In this document: piece by piece, positions 24,215 to 34,003 of the stretch | Position numbering within the stretch: the stretch's first letter is position 1 | How the letters are laid out: every line of letters begins with the position of its first letter | DNA from: Salinilacustrithrix sp034522155 | GTDB taxonomy: Bacteria > Actinomycetota > Acidimicrobiia > Acidimicrobiales > Salinilacustritrichaceae | Direction of reading: 5' to 3' | DNA length: 64,000 nucleotides | Assembly (NCBI GenBank): GCA_034522155.1 | Contig: JAXHLP010000011.1 | Location: 62,001-126,000 of the forward strand | The notes under the pieces: generated by a model | What the model was told of the DNA's origin: nothing | Databases searched by the model: none | The model's input: only the letters and a program-made list of their open reading frames with translations | Made by a program: the position numbers and the translations under genes

Positions 24215-25666
24215 TCAGCCGGCGACGCCTCGAGCGACGCGGTCGCCGACGTCCTTGTCGATGTTGCGCCAGTACTCGAAGGCCCGCTGGAGAACCTCGT
24301 CGGTGACGCCGTCGCTCAGGTGACCGACCACGTTGTCGACCAGCCGGTCGCGTTGGGCATCGTCCATCACCTCACGGACGAGCGTGCCGGCCTGACCGAA
24401 GTCGTCGTCGTCCTGCCGTGGTGTGTAGGCGGCATGGACGAACTCGCCGTCGGCCTCCCACGTCTCCACGTACGGGTAGCGCTCCGGATCGGCGGCCGGG
24501 CCACCCTTGGAGTTGGGCGCGTAGACCGGGTCGGTCACGTTCTCGACCCGCATGGCGCCGTCCTTGCTGTAGCTGTGGACCGGGCACTGGGGCTTGTTGA
24601 CCGGGACCTGCTTGTAGTTGACCCCCATCCGGGCCCGGTGGGCGTCGGCATAGGCGAACACCCGGGCGAGCAGCATCTTGTCGGGACTGACGCCGATGCC
24701 GGGCACGAGGTTGTTGGGCTCGAACGCGGCCTGCTCGATCTCGGTGTGGAAGTCGGTGGGGTTGCGGTCGAGGGTGAGGCGGCCGACCTCGTGCAGCGGG
24801 TAGTCACCGTGCGGCCAGACCTTGGTGAGGTCGAACGGGTTGAACCGGTAGGTCTTGGCGTCCTCGAACGGCATGATCTGCACCTTCAGCGTCCAGCTCG
24901 GGTGGTCGCCGCCAGCGATCGAGTCGAACAGGTCGCGACGGTGGTAGTCGGCGTCGTCGCCGGCGAGGCGGTCGGCCTCGTCCTGGGTCAGGAAGTCGAT
25001 GCCCTGATCGGTCTTGAAGTGGTACTTCACCCAGAAGCGCTCGCCGTCGGCGTTGACCCACAGGTAGGTGTGGCTGCCGTAGCCGTTCATGTGGCGCCAG
25101 GTCTTGGGGATGCCTCGGTCGCCCATCAGCCAGGCGACCTGGTGGGCCGACTCGGGTGACAGCGACCAGAAGTCCCACTGCATGTCGTGGTCGCGCAGAC
25201 CGTTGTCGGCGCGACGCTTCTGGCTGCGGATGAAGTGCTGGAACTTCATGGGGTCGCGCAGGAAGAAGACCGGCGTGTTGTTGCCGACCATGTCGTAGTT
25301 GCCCTCGGATGTGTAGAACTTCAGGGCGAAGCCGCGCGGGTCGCGCCAGGTGTCGGGGCTCCCCCGCTCGCCGGCCACGGTGGAGAACCGGATGAGGGTG
25401 TCGGTGGTGGTGCCGGGCTGGAACACGGCGGCCTTGGTCCACTGGCTGACGTCCTGGGTCACCTCGAAGTGGCCGAACGCGCCCGCGCCCTTGGCGTGGG
25501 GTTGGCGCTCGGCGATCCGCTCCCGGTTGAAGTTGGCCATCTGCTCGATCAGATAGTGGTCCTGGAGCAGGATCGGCCCGTCGGGCCCGACGGTCAGCGA
25601 GTGCTCGTCGCTGGTGACGCCGATGCCGGCATCGGTGGTGGTGGGTATGGGGTTCTCCGAGCTCAC
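24215..25666 (-). CDS. katA: Monofunctional haem catalase, small-subunit clade
   Basis: 483 residues. Distal His57 lies in ERQPHAKGAG, the Asn site in VGNNTPVFFLRD, and proximal haem-ligand Tyr339 in FAYADAHRARMGVNY. It disproportionates hydrogen peroxide in the cytoplasm. Length and positions fit clade 3 small-subunit catalases. Good RBS (GGAGGAGCG) before the ATG. Transcribed alone, away from the betaine genes by a hairpin at 25741. Confidence 0.95.
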   Translation of the reverse strand: MSSENPIPTTTDAGIGVTSDEHSLTVGPDGPILLQDHYLIEQMANFNRERIAERQPHAKGAGAFGHFEVTQDVSQWTKAAVFQPGTTTDTLIRFSTVAGERGSPDTWRDPRGFALKFYTSEGNYDMVGNNTPVFFLRDPMKFQHFIRSQKRRADNGLRDHDMQWDFWSLSPESAHQVAWLMGDRGIPKTWRHMNGYGSHTYLWVNADGERFWVKYHFKTDQGIDFLTQDEADRLAGDDADYHRRDLFDSIAGGDHPSWTLKVQIMPFEDAKTYRFNPFDLTKVWPHGDYPLHEVGRLTLDRNPTDFHTEIEQAAFEPNNLVPGIGVSPDKMLLARVFAYADAHRARMGVNYKQVPVNKPQCPVHSYSKDGAMRVENVTDPVYAPNSKGGPAADPERYPYVETWEADGEFVHAAYTPRQDDDDFGQAGTLVREVMDDAQRDRLVDNVVGHLSDGVTDEVLQRAFEYWRNIDKDVGDRVARGVAG

Positions 25667-25740
25667 GATGATCGCTCCTCCGGTTGTGGGCGTGCTGTCA
25701 TTCCTACCCGGGCGGAGCGCGTTTCATCCCCCGACGCGCC

Positions 25741-25767
25741 ACGAGCCCGGCACGGGGCCGGGCTCGT
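25741..25767 (-). terminator. Terminator hairpin after betaine operon
   Basis: ACGAGCCCGGC and GCCGGGCTCGT form an 11-bp perfect stem with a 5-base ACGGG loop, 41 bases after the second methyltransferase stop on the minus strand. No clear T-run. Confidence 0.5.
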
Positions 25768-25807
25768 CGTGACGTGGACGATCTCGGGGACCGTCGCCGC
25801 GGGCGTC

Positions 25808-26636
25808 TCAGCTGGCGCGGAAGTGGAGGATGCCCCAGGCGAGGTAGCCGTTGTCGGCGCCGTCGACCCAGTGGCCGAGGCCGGTCTTCATGCGCTCGAC
25901 GTAGTCGTTCGAGGCCCGGATCTCGCCGGCTTCGGCCTTGTCGGTGAGGACCTCGCGCACCTTGGCGTAGTGGTTGCGCAGCTGGTGGCTGAGGTCGATG
26001 AAGTTCACCAGCTCGTAGCCCCGCTTCTGGAACTCCTCCTGGTAGAAGCCGGGCGAGCCGAGCGAGTCGAGGTGGATCCGGTCGAGGATCGGCTGGAGCA
26101 CGCCGTCGGGGCAGTCGTCGGTCTGCATCGGGTCGGTGAAGACCACCTGGCCGCCGGGACGCAGCACACGGTCGATCTCCTCGACCACCCGCACGCGGTC
26201 ACCCGAGTGCAGGAACGCGTCCTGGGACCAGACGACGTCGAACGAATCGTCGTCGGCGGGCACGTCCTCGAACGTGCCGTGCTCGACGTCGATCAGGTCG
26301 GCGAGGCCCTGGTCGGTGTTGTGCTCCCGGTTGCGCTCGTTCTGGACTTCGCTGATGTTGAGGCAGACCACGCGGCAGCGATGCTCGCGGGCGATCAGGC
26401 GGGCGGACCCGCCGTAGCCGGCGCCGAGGTCGAGGACACGGGTGTCCTTGCCGAGCCCGGTGATCTGCTCGGCCATCTTCTCCACCGTGCGGCGGCTGGC
26501 ATCGGCGATGTTCGGGTGCTCGTCGTCGTAGAGCCCGATGTGGATGTCCTCGCCGCCCCAGATGTCGAAGTAGAACGCATCGGCGTCGTCGCTGTCGTAG
26601 TAGCCCTCTGCTTCGGCGGCTACGGCCTCGCGGGTC

Positions 26637-26644
<8 letters not shown>
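25808..26644 (-). CDS. Sarcosine/dimethylglycine N-methyltransferase
   Basis: 278 residues, SAM-dependent class I methyltransferase: motif I VLDLGAGYGGSARLIA, and the family-typical FYFDIWGGEDIHIGLYDDE and WSQDAFLHSGDR. The family converts sarcosine to dimethylglycine and on to glycine betaine. Start overlaps the glycine/sarcosine methyltransferase stop by 8 bases. Together the two enzymes give full betaine synthesis from glycine, a compatible solute for salt stress. Confidence 0.9.
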
Positions 26645-27473
<829 letters not shown>

Positions 27474-27596
27474 GATGTTGATGCTTTCCCTAGCGGTCGG
27501 TGCTCAATCGACCATAGGCCGGGGATGGGGGGCCTCCACCAAATCGGTGGTGAGTGTTCACATCGCCGACACGCCGACGCGATCGCGAGGAGCCGC

Positions 27597-27820
27597 TCAG
27601 CTCGGCAGGGCGTTGCGAGCGGACGAGGTCGGGTCGCGTGCCGACCAACCCGGCGCAGTGCCCGGCACCCCAGTCGTGGCCCACCAGGTCGATCGGCCCG
27701 TCGATCCGGGCCAGTTCGCCCGCGAGCCACTCGACGGAGGCCGAGCGGACCGGCTCGAACCCCTCGGGCCCCGGTGGACGAACACGACCGGCATGGATCG
27801 CTTTCTCGTCCCTCGACCGA
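27597..27820 (-). pseudogene. Alpha/beta-hydrolase relic
   Basis: On the minus strand MPVVFVH (near 27790) is followed, after a frame change within CACCGGGGCC, by FEPVRSASVEWLAGELA and DLVGHDWGAGHCAGL (27640-27760), the nucleophile-elbow region of epoxide-hydrolase-like proteins. Neither end is complete and the pieces lie in different frames. Sits in the 450-bp gap between the betaine operon and the thioesterase; the rest of the gap is gene-free and must hold both divergent promoters. Confidence 0.55.
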
Positions 27821-27924
27821 CGACAACGACGTTCTCTCTGTCAGACAACTACGTTTGCTGGCATGAACGTCATCTTCCACGGTGGGTGTCCCCGATCGAC
27901 GCTTCCAACGGGTGGCGGTGCCCG

Positions 27925-28755
27925 ATGAGCCCCGATCCGGCACGCCCCGAGCTGGAGCAGTTCGTCGGTGCCCTCGACCTCGATGCGGGCGCCGACGGCG
28001 AGTGGCACGGCACCAACACCGGGGAGGGTCACGGCGTCATCTTCGGTGGCCAGCTGCTCGCCCAGACCATCGTGGCGGCCGCCCGGACCCACGACGACAA
28101 GCAGGTGCGGTCGGTGCAGACGGTCTTCGCCCGTGCCGGCTCCACCGACACCGGCGTCCAACTCGTGGTCGACCCGATGCACGCCGGTCGTTCCTTCGCC
28201 AGCGTCGCCGTCTCGGCGGTGCAGGGCGATCGCCTGTGCTGTCGATCCATCGTCCTGCTCGACCAGCCCGACGACGACCTCGTCCGCCACGAGGTACCGA
28301 TGCCCGGTGTCGGTTCCCCGCCGACCGACGCCGACGACCGGTGGTGGCAGATCGAGACCGTCGGCGGTGTCGACCTCATGGCGGCCGACGTCGGTCCCGC
28401 CGAGCTCCAGGTCTGGTCCCGCTTCCCCGGCCTCCCGGGGGACGAGGTCACCGGCCGGGCCGCCCTCGCCTACGCGAGCGACGGGTTCCTCATCGGTACG
28501 GCGATGCGACCCCACGAGGGCATCGACCAGTCGATGGCGCACCAGAGCGTGGCGACCACCGTGCTCAGCCACACCATCAGCTTCCACGAGCCGATCGACG
28601 CGTCCGGCTGGTTGCTGCTCACCCAGGAGAGCACCTACGCCGGTCACGGCCGGGCGTACGGCCGGGCCACGGTCCACGCCGCCGACGGCCGCCACGTCGC
28701 CTCGTTCGTCCAGGACGCCATGCTGCGGGCGGTCGCGCCCGACCGCCGGAACTGA
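27925..28755 (+). CDS. Acyl-CoA thioesterase II-like (TesB-type double hotdog)
   Basis: 276 residues, two hotdog folds. FGGQLLAQTIVAAART in the N-terminal half and a late QSVATTVLSHTISFHEP segment match TesB-like thioesterases, which release free acids from acyl-CoAs. ATG at 27925; its stop overlaps the SDR start (TGATG), so it opens a thioesterase-SDR-VOC operon. Substrate chain unknown; context suggests branched or ring-derived acyl-CoAs. Confidence 0.85.
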   Translation: MSPDPARPELEQFVGALDLDAGADGEWHGTNTGEGHGVIFGGQLLAQTIVAAARTHDDKQVRSVQTVFARAGSTDTGVQLVVDPMHAGRSFASVAVSAVQGDRLCCRSIVLLDQPDDDLVRHEVPMPGVGSPPTDADDRWWQIETVGGVDLMAADVGPAELQVWSRFPGLPGDEVTGRAALAYASDGFLIGTAMRPHEGIDQSMAHQSVATTVLSHTISFHEPIDASGWLLLTQESTYAGHGRAYGRATVHAADGRHVASFVQDAMLRAVAPDRRN

Positions 28756-29492
28756 TGCCTCGCCGGTCCTTGATCTCGGGTGGGTCGAGCGGGATCGGCC
28801 TGGCCGTGGCCCGGCTGTTGCATGCGCGCGGCTACGAGCTCGTGCTCAACGCCCGCCGTGCGGGTCCGCTCCGCGAGGCCGCCGAGTCGGTGGGCGCGTC
28901 GTGGGTTGCCGGCGACAGCGGCGACGAGGCCGACGCCGCGGTCATCGCCGAGGCTGCCGGTGCCGTCGACCTGCTCGTCCACGCGGCCGGGATGATGGAC
29001 GGCACCTTCGTCCGCAAGGAGTCGGCGGCCACCTTCGACGCCGTCGTCCGCGCCAACCTCCGCTCGGCGTTCCTGATCACCAACGCGGTCCTCCCGGCGA
29101 TGCCCGAGGGGGGTCGCATCGTCTTCCTCTCGTCGTCGTCGGCCCACGCGCCCCAACCGGGCAAGGCCGGCTACTCGGCGTCGAAGGCGGGGCTGAACGC
29201 GTTCGCACTGGCACTCGCCGGCGAGGTCGAGCGCGACGGCATCTCGGTGCACACGGTCACGCCGGCGCCGGTCGCGACCCCGATGCTCGACGACGTGCAC
29301 TTCCCGATGCACACCCTCGACGTCGAGCAGGTGGCCGAGGCGGTCGTCTGGCTCGACACGCTCGATCCGTCGGTCGTGCTGCCCGAGCTGGAGCTGCGGG
29401 CCACGACGGTGGGCCCGTTCGCCCCGGAGCTGTACGTTCCCGAGGCCGCCCGCGAGCGCGGCCGGACCGAGAAGACGGAAGGAGAGCGATGA
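28755..29492 (+). CDS. Short-chain dehydrogenase/reductase
   Basis: 245 residues, Rossmann SDR: cofactor motif GGSSGIGLAVA, NAG-like HAAGMM, catalytic Ser in FLSSSSA and Tyr-Lys in YSASK. It oxidises or reduces an alcohol/ketone with NAD(P). Second gene of the operon, coupled to the thioesterase at one end and to the VOC gene (4-base overlap) at the other. Confidence 0.88.
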   Translation: MPRRSLISGGSSGIGLAVARLLHARGYELVLNARRAGPLREAAESVGASWVAGDSGDEADAAVIAEAAGAVDLLVHAAGMMDGTFVRKESAATFDAVVRANLRSAFLITNAVLPAMPEGGRIVFLSSSSAHAPQPGKAGYSASKAGLNAFALALAGEVERDGISVHTVTPAPVATPMLDDVHFPMHTLDVEQVAEAVVWLDTLDPSVVLPELELRATTVGPFAPELYVPEAARERGRTEKTEGER

Positions 29493-29914
29493 CCGTCAAC
29501 CACGTCGGCCTCCGCGTCCGCGATCTGGACGCGTCGAAGCGGTTCTACGAGGCTCTCGGGTTCACCGAGAAGTTCTCGATGGACGTCGACGATGCGCCGA
29601 CCGACCGGCTGCTGTCCCTCGACCCGCCCCTCGGGCTCCGGGTCGTGTACCTCACTGACGGCCCGTTCGTGCTCGAGCTGCTGACGTTCGACGAGCACGA
29701 GGGCCGGGCCGACGAGCGGGTCATCACCGATATCGGCCTCACCCACCTGTCGATCGGCGTCGACGACGTCGAGGCGGCCAAAGCGGCGGTGGTCGACACC
29801 GGCGGCGAGGTCGTGACGAGCTCCGACCTGGGCGCGGCCGTGATGGTCCGCGACCCCGACGGCCAGATGGTCGAGCTCCTCCAGACCGCGCTCCGCCCCG
29901 TCACCCCCCACTGA
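29489..29914 (+). CDS. VOC (glyoxalase) superfamily protein
   Basis: 141 residues, two beta-alpha-beta3 modules: MTVNHVGLRVRDLDASKRFYE and THLSIGVDDVEAAKAAV, ending VRDPDGQMVELLQ. The family includes glyoxalases, methylmalonyl-CoA epimerases and ring-cleavage dioxygenases. RBS GGAAGGAGAG precedes the ATG. Its 3' end overlaps the convergent acyl-CoA synthetase by 14 bases. Confidence 0.82.
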   Translation: MTVNHVGLRVRDLDASKRFYEALGFTEKFSMDVDDAPTDRLLSLDPPLGLRVVYLTDGPFVLELLTFDEHEGRADERVITDIGLTHLSIGVDDVEAAKAAVVDTGGEVVTSSDLGAAVMVRDPDGQMVELLQTALRPVTPH

Positions 29915-31652
29915 TCGCAGCGCGCGCGACGAGCTCGGCTGCGGTCCGGGCGAGCGCCCTGCGGTCGGGCTTCTGGCTGGTCATGAACGGCACGTCGCCA
30001 GCCTCGATCGGGAAGACGTGGCGGGGGAGCTTGTACGACGACAGCTCGTCTGCGAGCGCCCCCCGGATCGCGTCGGGCGTCGGCGGACCCCCGGGTGCCT
30101 CGTCGTCGAGGACGACGAGCGCGACCACGTCCTGACCCCGATCGGGATGGTCGACGCCGAAGACATACGCCTGCTTCACGCCCTCGCGGGCCCCGAGGGC
30201 CTTCTCCACCTCGGCCGGCGCGACGTTCGAACCCCTGGTCTTGATGAGGTCGGTCTCGCGGCCGGTGAAGAAGAACCAGCCGTCGCGGAACAGACCCCGG
30301 TCGCCGGTGTGGAACCAACCGTCGGCGTCGAACACCTCCGCTCGTTCGACCTTGTGGAGCCCGAGCATCACGCTGTATCCACGCACCCACACCTCGCCCT
30401 CGATCCCCTCGGCGACATCGTTGCCCTCGTCGTCGACGATCCGGTGCTCCACGCCCGGGACCTCGTGGCCGAACGCGCCCCGATATGCCTCGGGCGACCC
30501 GTGGACCTCGTCCTCGTCGGTCCAGAAGGTGTGCGGTCCGGCGGTCTCCGACATGCCGAGCGAGGTGACGGCCAGCCCGGGGTCGGTGGGACGCTCGTCG
30601 GCGGGACGGGCGTCGTAGAAGGTGCCCCGGCGCAGGTGGGACAGGTCGGTCGAGGCGAAGTCCGGGTGGCCGAGCAGCGTGGCGCTGGTGTTGGGCCACG
30701 CGCTGACGAAGCTCACCCGCTCCTGTTCGAGCAGCCGGAGCGCGGTCGCCGGCTCGAACCGCTCCTGGGTCACGAACGCGGCGCCGACCGACAGCGCCCG
30801 GAGCAGGGTGAACGAGAAGCCCCCGACCCAGCACAGCGGCATCGGCGTCCAGATGCGGTCGTCGGGGCCGAGTCCCGACATCGCCGCCAGGTTGCGGGCA
30901 TGACGCACGAGCGGACCGTGCCCGTGGACCACGCCCTTGGGATCGCCGGTGGAGCCCGACGTGTAGGTGATCAGCATCGGATCGGCCGGGACGACGTCGT
31001 CCTCCATGGCGCCGACCACGATGGCGAGAGCTTCGTCGACCGGTTCGTCGAGGCCGGTGCCGAGCCCGCTCTCGGCCCACGGCTGGTCGGGATGATCCTC
31101 CGGGCCCGTGTCCCACCAGAAGACACGCCGGAGCTGGGGCAGCGACGGCAGCAGCAGTGGTCCGCCACCGTCGTGGTCGGCGAGCTCGGGTGCCACGCCC
31201 AGCAACCGTTCGACGTAGTCGTGGTTGCCGAACCTCGGCGTCGCCACCAGCACGCGGACGTCGGCGTGGCGGAGCATCGTGGCCAGCTCGGCCCGCTTGG
31301 AGAACGTGTTCACCGGCGTGGCGACCGCGCCGATGCGGGTCGTCGCCGCCCACGTGACCACCCAACCGACGCCGTTGGGCAGCAGCGCGCCGACGTGGGT
31401 GCCCTTGCCGACGCCAGCCGAGACGAGCCGGGCCGCGAGCGCAGCCGACCGGCGATCGAGATCGCGGTAGGTCAGGCGCTCGTCCGGGGTGGCCACCGCG
31501 ATCGCATCGGGGTGCGTGTCGACGGTGTGGCGCAGCAGCCCGACCACGGTCGGGTCGTGTTCGGGAAACACCTGGTCCCGGGAGCCGGTCCACTCGGCGC
31601 CGGCCGCCGGGCCGACGGGCACCGTGTCGTCGGTGGTTGACAGCAGGCCCAT
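29901..31652 (-). CDS. AMP-forming acyl-CoA synthetase (FadD-like)
   Basis: 583 residues. AMP-binding P-loop LITYTSGSTGDPKGV, the SLGMSETAG adenine motif, WFHTGDRG and the C-terminal Lys in MTSQKPDRRAL. It activates a carboxylic acid with ATP and CoA. Last gene of the M24-M24-P450-ligase operon on the minus strand; its ATG directly abuts the P450 stop with no gap. Confidence 0.9.
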   Translation of the reverse strand: MGLLSTTDDTVPVGPAAGAEWTGSRDQVFPEHDPTVVGLLRHTVDTHPDAIAVATPDERLTYRDLDRRSAALAARLVSAGVGKGTHVGALLPNGVGWVVTWAATTRIGAVATPVNTFSKRAELATMLRHADVRVLVATPRFGNHDYVERLLGVAPELADHDGGGPLLLPSLPQLRRVFWWDTGPEDHPDQPWAESGLGTGLDEPVDEALAIVVGAMEDDVVPADPMLITYTSGSTGDPKGVVHGHGPLVRHARNLAAMSGLGPDDRIWTPMPLCWVGGFSFTLLRALSVGAAFVTQERFEPATALRLLEQERVSFVSAWPNTSATLLGHPDFASTDLSHLRRGTFYDARPADERPTDPGLAVTSLGMSETAGPHTFWTDEDEVHGSPEAYRGAFGHEVPGVEHRIVDDEGNDVAEGIEGEVWVRGYSVMLGLHKVERAEVFDADGWFHTGDRGLFRDGWFFFTGRETDLIKTRGSNVAPAEVEKALGAREGVKQAYVFGVDHPDRGQDVVALVVLDDEAPGGPPTPDAIRGALADELSSYKLPRHVFPIEAGDVPFMTSQKPDRRALARTAAELVARAAISGG

Positions 31653-32942
31653 TCAGAAGGGACGAGACGCGGGGCCGCGGCGCTCACCGGGCGTGAAGCG
31701 GACCGGAAGGCTGACGAGCCCGTTGAGCGTCGGATTGCCGGCGTAGTGCTGGACGGGATGGACGACCTCGAAGTCGGGCACGCGGTCGAGGACCTCGCGC
31801 ACCAGCACCTGGAACGTCGACCGGGCCACGTGCATGCCGATGCAGCGGTGAGCGCCGACGCCGAAGGCCAGATGCGGGTTCGGGGCGCGGTCGAGGTGCA
31901 CCGCGTCGGGGTCGGGGAAGGGGCCTTCGTCGCGGTTGGCGGACAGCCAGCTGAACAGGACGCGGTCACCGGCCGACAAGGCCTGGCCGCCGAGCTCGGT
32001 GTCGGTGCTGACCGTGCGGCTGAGCGACTCGTTCACCGAGAAGTAGCGCAGGAACTCCTCGGTGGCGGTGGGCAGCAGATCGGGGTCCTCGACGAGGCGG
32101 TCGCGCTGGTCGGGATGCTCGGCCAGATGGAGCAAGGACAGCGCGGTCAGCGACGTCGTCGTGTCGAGGCCGCCGCCGACGAGGTTCCAGAGCACGGCCG
32201 TGACCGCCTCGTCGTCGAGCCGTTCGCCGCCGACCTCGAGCTGCACCAGGGCGGTGAGCAGGTCGTCGCGGGGCTCGGCTCGGCGGGTTTCGGCCTCGGC
32301 GTGGAGCTGGGCGAGCATGTCCGGGACGCGCGCCATCGCCCGCTGGTGGGCCGGGTCGCGATGGTCGAGTGCGATGGTGGCGTGGAACAGCTCGGCGTAG
32401 GCCTGCCAGTCGTCGAGTGGCAGGCCGACGATGGCCATGGTCGAGATCGCCGGCACCGGGCTGGCGTAGTCGGCCACGAGGTCGGCCTCGCCGTCCTCGA
32501 CGACCTGGTCGAGGAACCACCGAGCTGCCCGCCGGACCAGCGGTTCGAGGTCGGCCACCGCCGTCGGCAGCACGAAGGGATTCATCGCTCGTCGCAGCGC
32601 CGCGTGCGGCGGCCCCTCGACCTCGGCGATGCCCGCCTTGGGGATGCCGCGCCCACGGGGCACGCCGGCGATGCCGAGGTAGTCGACCCCGTCGTCGGCG
32701 TCCGGTTCGTAGCGCGACGAGAACACCTCGCACTCCCGGGACACGGTGGCGACCTCGTCGTAGCCCGCCACGGCCCAGAACCCGCCGTGGTTCGGGTTCC
32801 ACGCCACCGGGCACTCGGCGCGGAGCTCGGCCCACCGGCGGTGCCGGTCGTCGTGGAACTCGGGGTCGTGGTGGTCGAAGTCGACCGTCGCCCGGTCGTC
32901 GCTCCCGGTCCCAGGCTCGGTCGTCCGGTCGTGGGTCGTCAT
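31653..32942 (-). CDS. Cytochrome P450
   Basis: 429 residues. Oxygen-activation helix VGGGLDTTTS, ExxR in TEEFLRYF, haem-ligand Cys367 in FGVGAHRCIG. Soluble class I bacterial P450, needing ferredoxin and reductase partners not seen here. It hydroxylates a hydrophobic substrate, likely to prepare it for acyl-CoA activation by the downstream ligase. ATG start overlaps the upstream M24 stop (ATGA), favouring it over the longer open frame to 33215. Confidence 0.92.
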   Translation of the reverse strand: MTTHDRTTEPGTGSDDRATVDFDHHDPEFHDDRHRRWAELRAECPVAWNPNHGGFWAVAGYDEVATVSRECEVFSSRYEPDADDGVDYLGIAGVPRGRGIPKAGIAEVEGPPHAALRRAMNPFVLPTAVADLEPLVRRAARWFLDQVVEDGEADLVADYASPVPAISTMAIVGLPLDDWQAYAELFHATIALDHRDPAHQRAMARVPDMLAQLHAEAETRRAEPRDDLLTALVQLEVGGERLDDEAVTAVLWNLVGGGLDTTTSLTALSLLHLAEHPDQRDRLVEDPDLLPTATEEFLRYFSVNESLSRTVSTDTELGGQALSAGDRVLFSWLSANRDEGPFPDPDAVHLDRAPNPHLAFGVGAHRCIGMHVARSTFQVLVREVLDRVPDFEVVHPVQHYAGNPTLNGLVSLPVRFTPGERRGPASRPF

Positions 32943-34003
32943 GCGCTGCCCTCTCGGGTGAGCGTTCGTGGGCCGTCGTCGGTCACGTGGACCACGTCGC
33001 GCTCGAGCCAGCCGCCGGCCTCGGGTGCGTGCATCCAGCCCTGGACGGCCAGCACCATGCCGGCGTCGAGCCGGTCGGCGCCGCCCACGCCGAGTCCGAT
33101 CAGCGGCCATTCGGCACCGATCCCGAGTCCGTGGGCGAGCGGGACGCCGAGATCGCCGCCGCCGGCGCCAGCCCACGTGTCGAGCAGGTCGCGACCCGTC
33201 GCGCCCGGCCGGCACCGGGCGATCACCTCGTCGAGCGCGGCTCGGCAGCGCGCGCGGAGCGCCGCGGCGGCCTCGCCGGGTTCGGCGTCGACGACGACCG
33301 TCCGGGCCACGGTGCCGTCGTAGCCGTCGACTCGCAGCGTCGGCGACAGCGCGACGAGCTCACCCCGGCGGGCGGGCACGTCGGTCACGACGTGGTGGAG
33401 CCCGCTGGCGGTGCGACGCGCCACGACCTCGTCGGTGATGACGGTGGCACCCACCTCCGCGGTCGCGGCGGCGAGCGTGGACAGCAGGTCTCGCTCGGAT
33501 GTCCCCGACGTCAGCGCGGCGCGCAGGAGATCGAGGGCCTCGCCCGCGCGGCAGCACGCTCGTCGGACGGCGCTGAGCTCCGCTGCGGTCTTCACCGCCC
33601 GGGTGCGGTCGAGCACCGACCGCGCATCGACCAGCTCGGCCCCGGGAGCCGCCCGCTCGGCGATGCGGCGGAAGCCGGCACTCGTGCCGTCGGTCCCGAT
33701 CCGGTGGGCGTCGGCCAGGCCGGGGATCGCCGCGACGTCGGCGGCGACGACCGCCGGGTTCCAGGAGAGGCCGAAGAGGTGGTCGTGGGGGATGTCGTCG
33801 GGGATGCCCTCGTCCCAGGTCGACAGGAGGTGGATGTCGTCGCCGACGATCACACACGAGGGTGCGAACGGCCGCGAGCCCGCGGTCCACAGCGCCGTCG
33901 CGCCCGACGCGTACGCGACGTTGGCGGGCCGGCCGAGGACCAGGGCGTCGAGGCCGGCGTCGTCCATCGCCTCCCAGAGCCGCTTGCGTCGACCAGCGAT
34001 CAT
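32939..34003 (-). CDS. M24-fold protein lacking canonical metal ligands
   Basis: 354 residues, creatinase/prolidase-like: an N-terminal domain (AMDDAGLDALVLGRPANVAYASG) and a C-terminal pita-bread domain (VKTAAELSAVRRACC; LAHGLGIGAEWPLIGLG). Where active M24 enzymes have an Asp metal ligand in DSG and in SDxTRT, this protein reads LSPTLRVDGYDGTVART, and the C-terminal Glu pair is only partly kept. It is probably metal-free, as in creatinase-like or pseudo-enzyme members. Both ends overlap neighbours by 4 bases. Confidence 0.8.
   Translation of the reverse strand: MIAGRRKRLWEAMDDAGLDALVLGRPANVAYASGATALWTAGSRPFAPSCVIVGDDIHLLSTWDEGIPDDIPHDHLFGLSWNPAVVAADVAAIPGLADAHRIGTDGTSAGFRRIAERAAPGAELVDARSVLDRTRAVKTAAELSAVRRACCRAGEALDLLRAALTSGTSERDLLSTLAAATAEVGATVITDEVVARRTASGLHHVVTDVPARRGELVALSPTLRVDGYDGTVARTVVVDAEPGEAAAALRARCRAALDEVIARCRPGATGRDLLDTWAGAGGGDLGVPLAHGLGIGAEWPLIGLGVGGADRLDAGMVLAVQGWMHAPEAGGWLERDVVHVTDDGPRTLTREGSA

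Noticed and set aside
24200..24217. TGACAC...GTGTCA as a sixth regulon operator
   Set aside because: Arms are 6 bases apart with a different centre, and it lies at convergent gene ends, so probably part of the terminator region.
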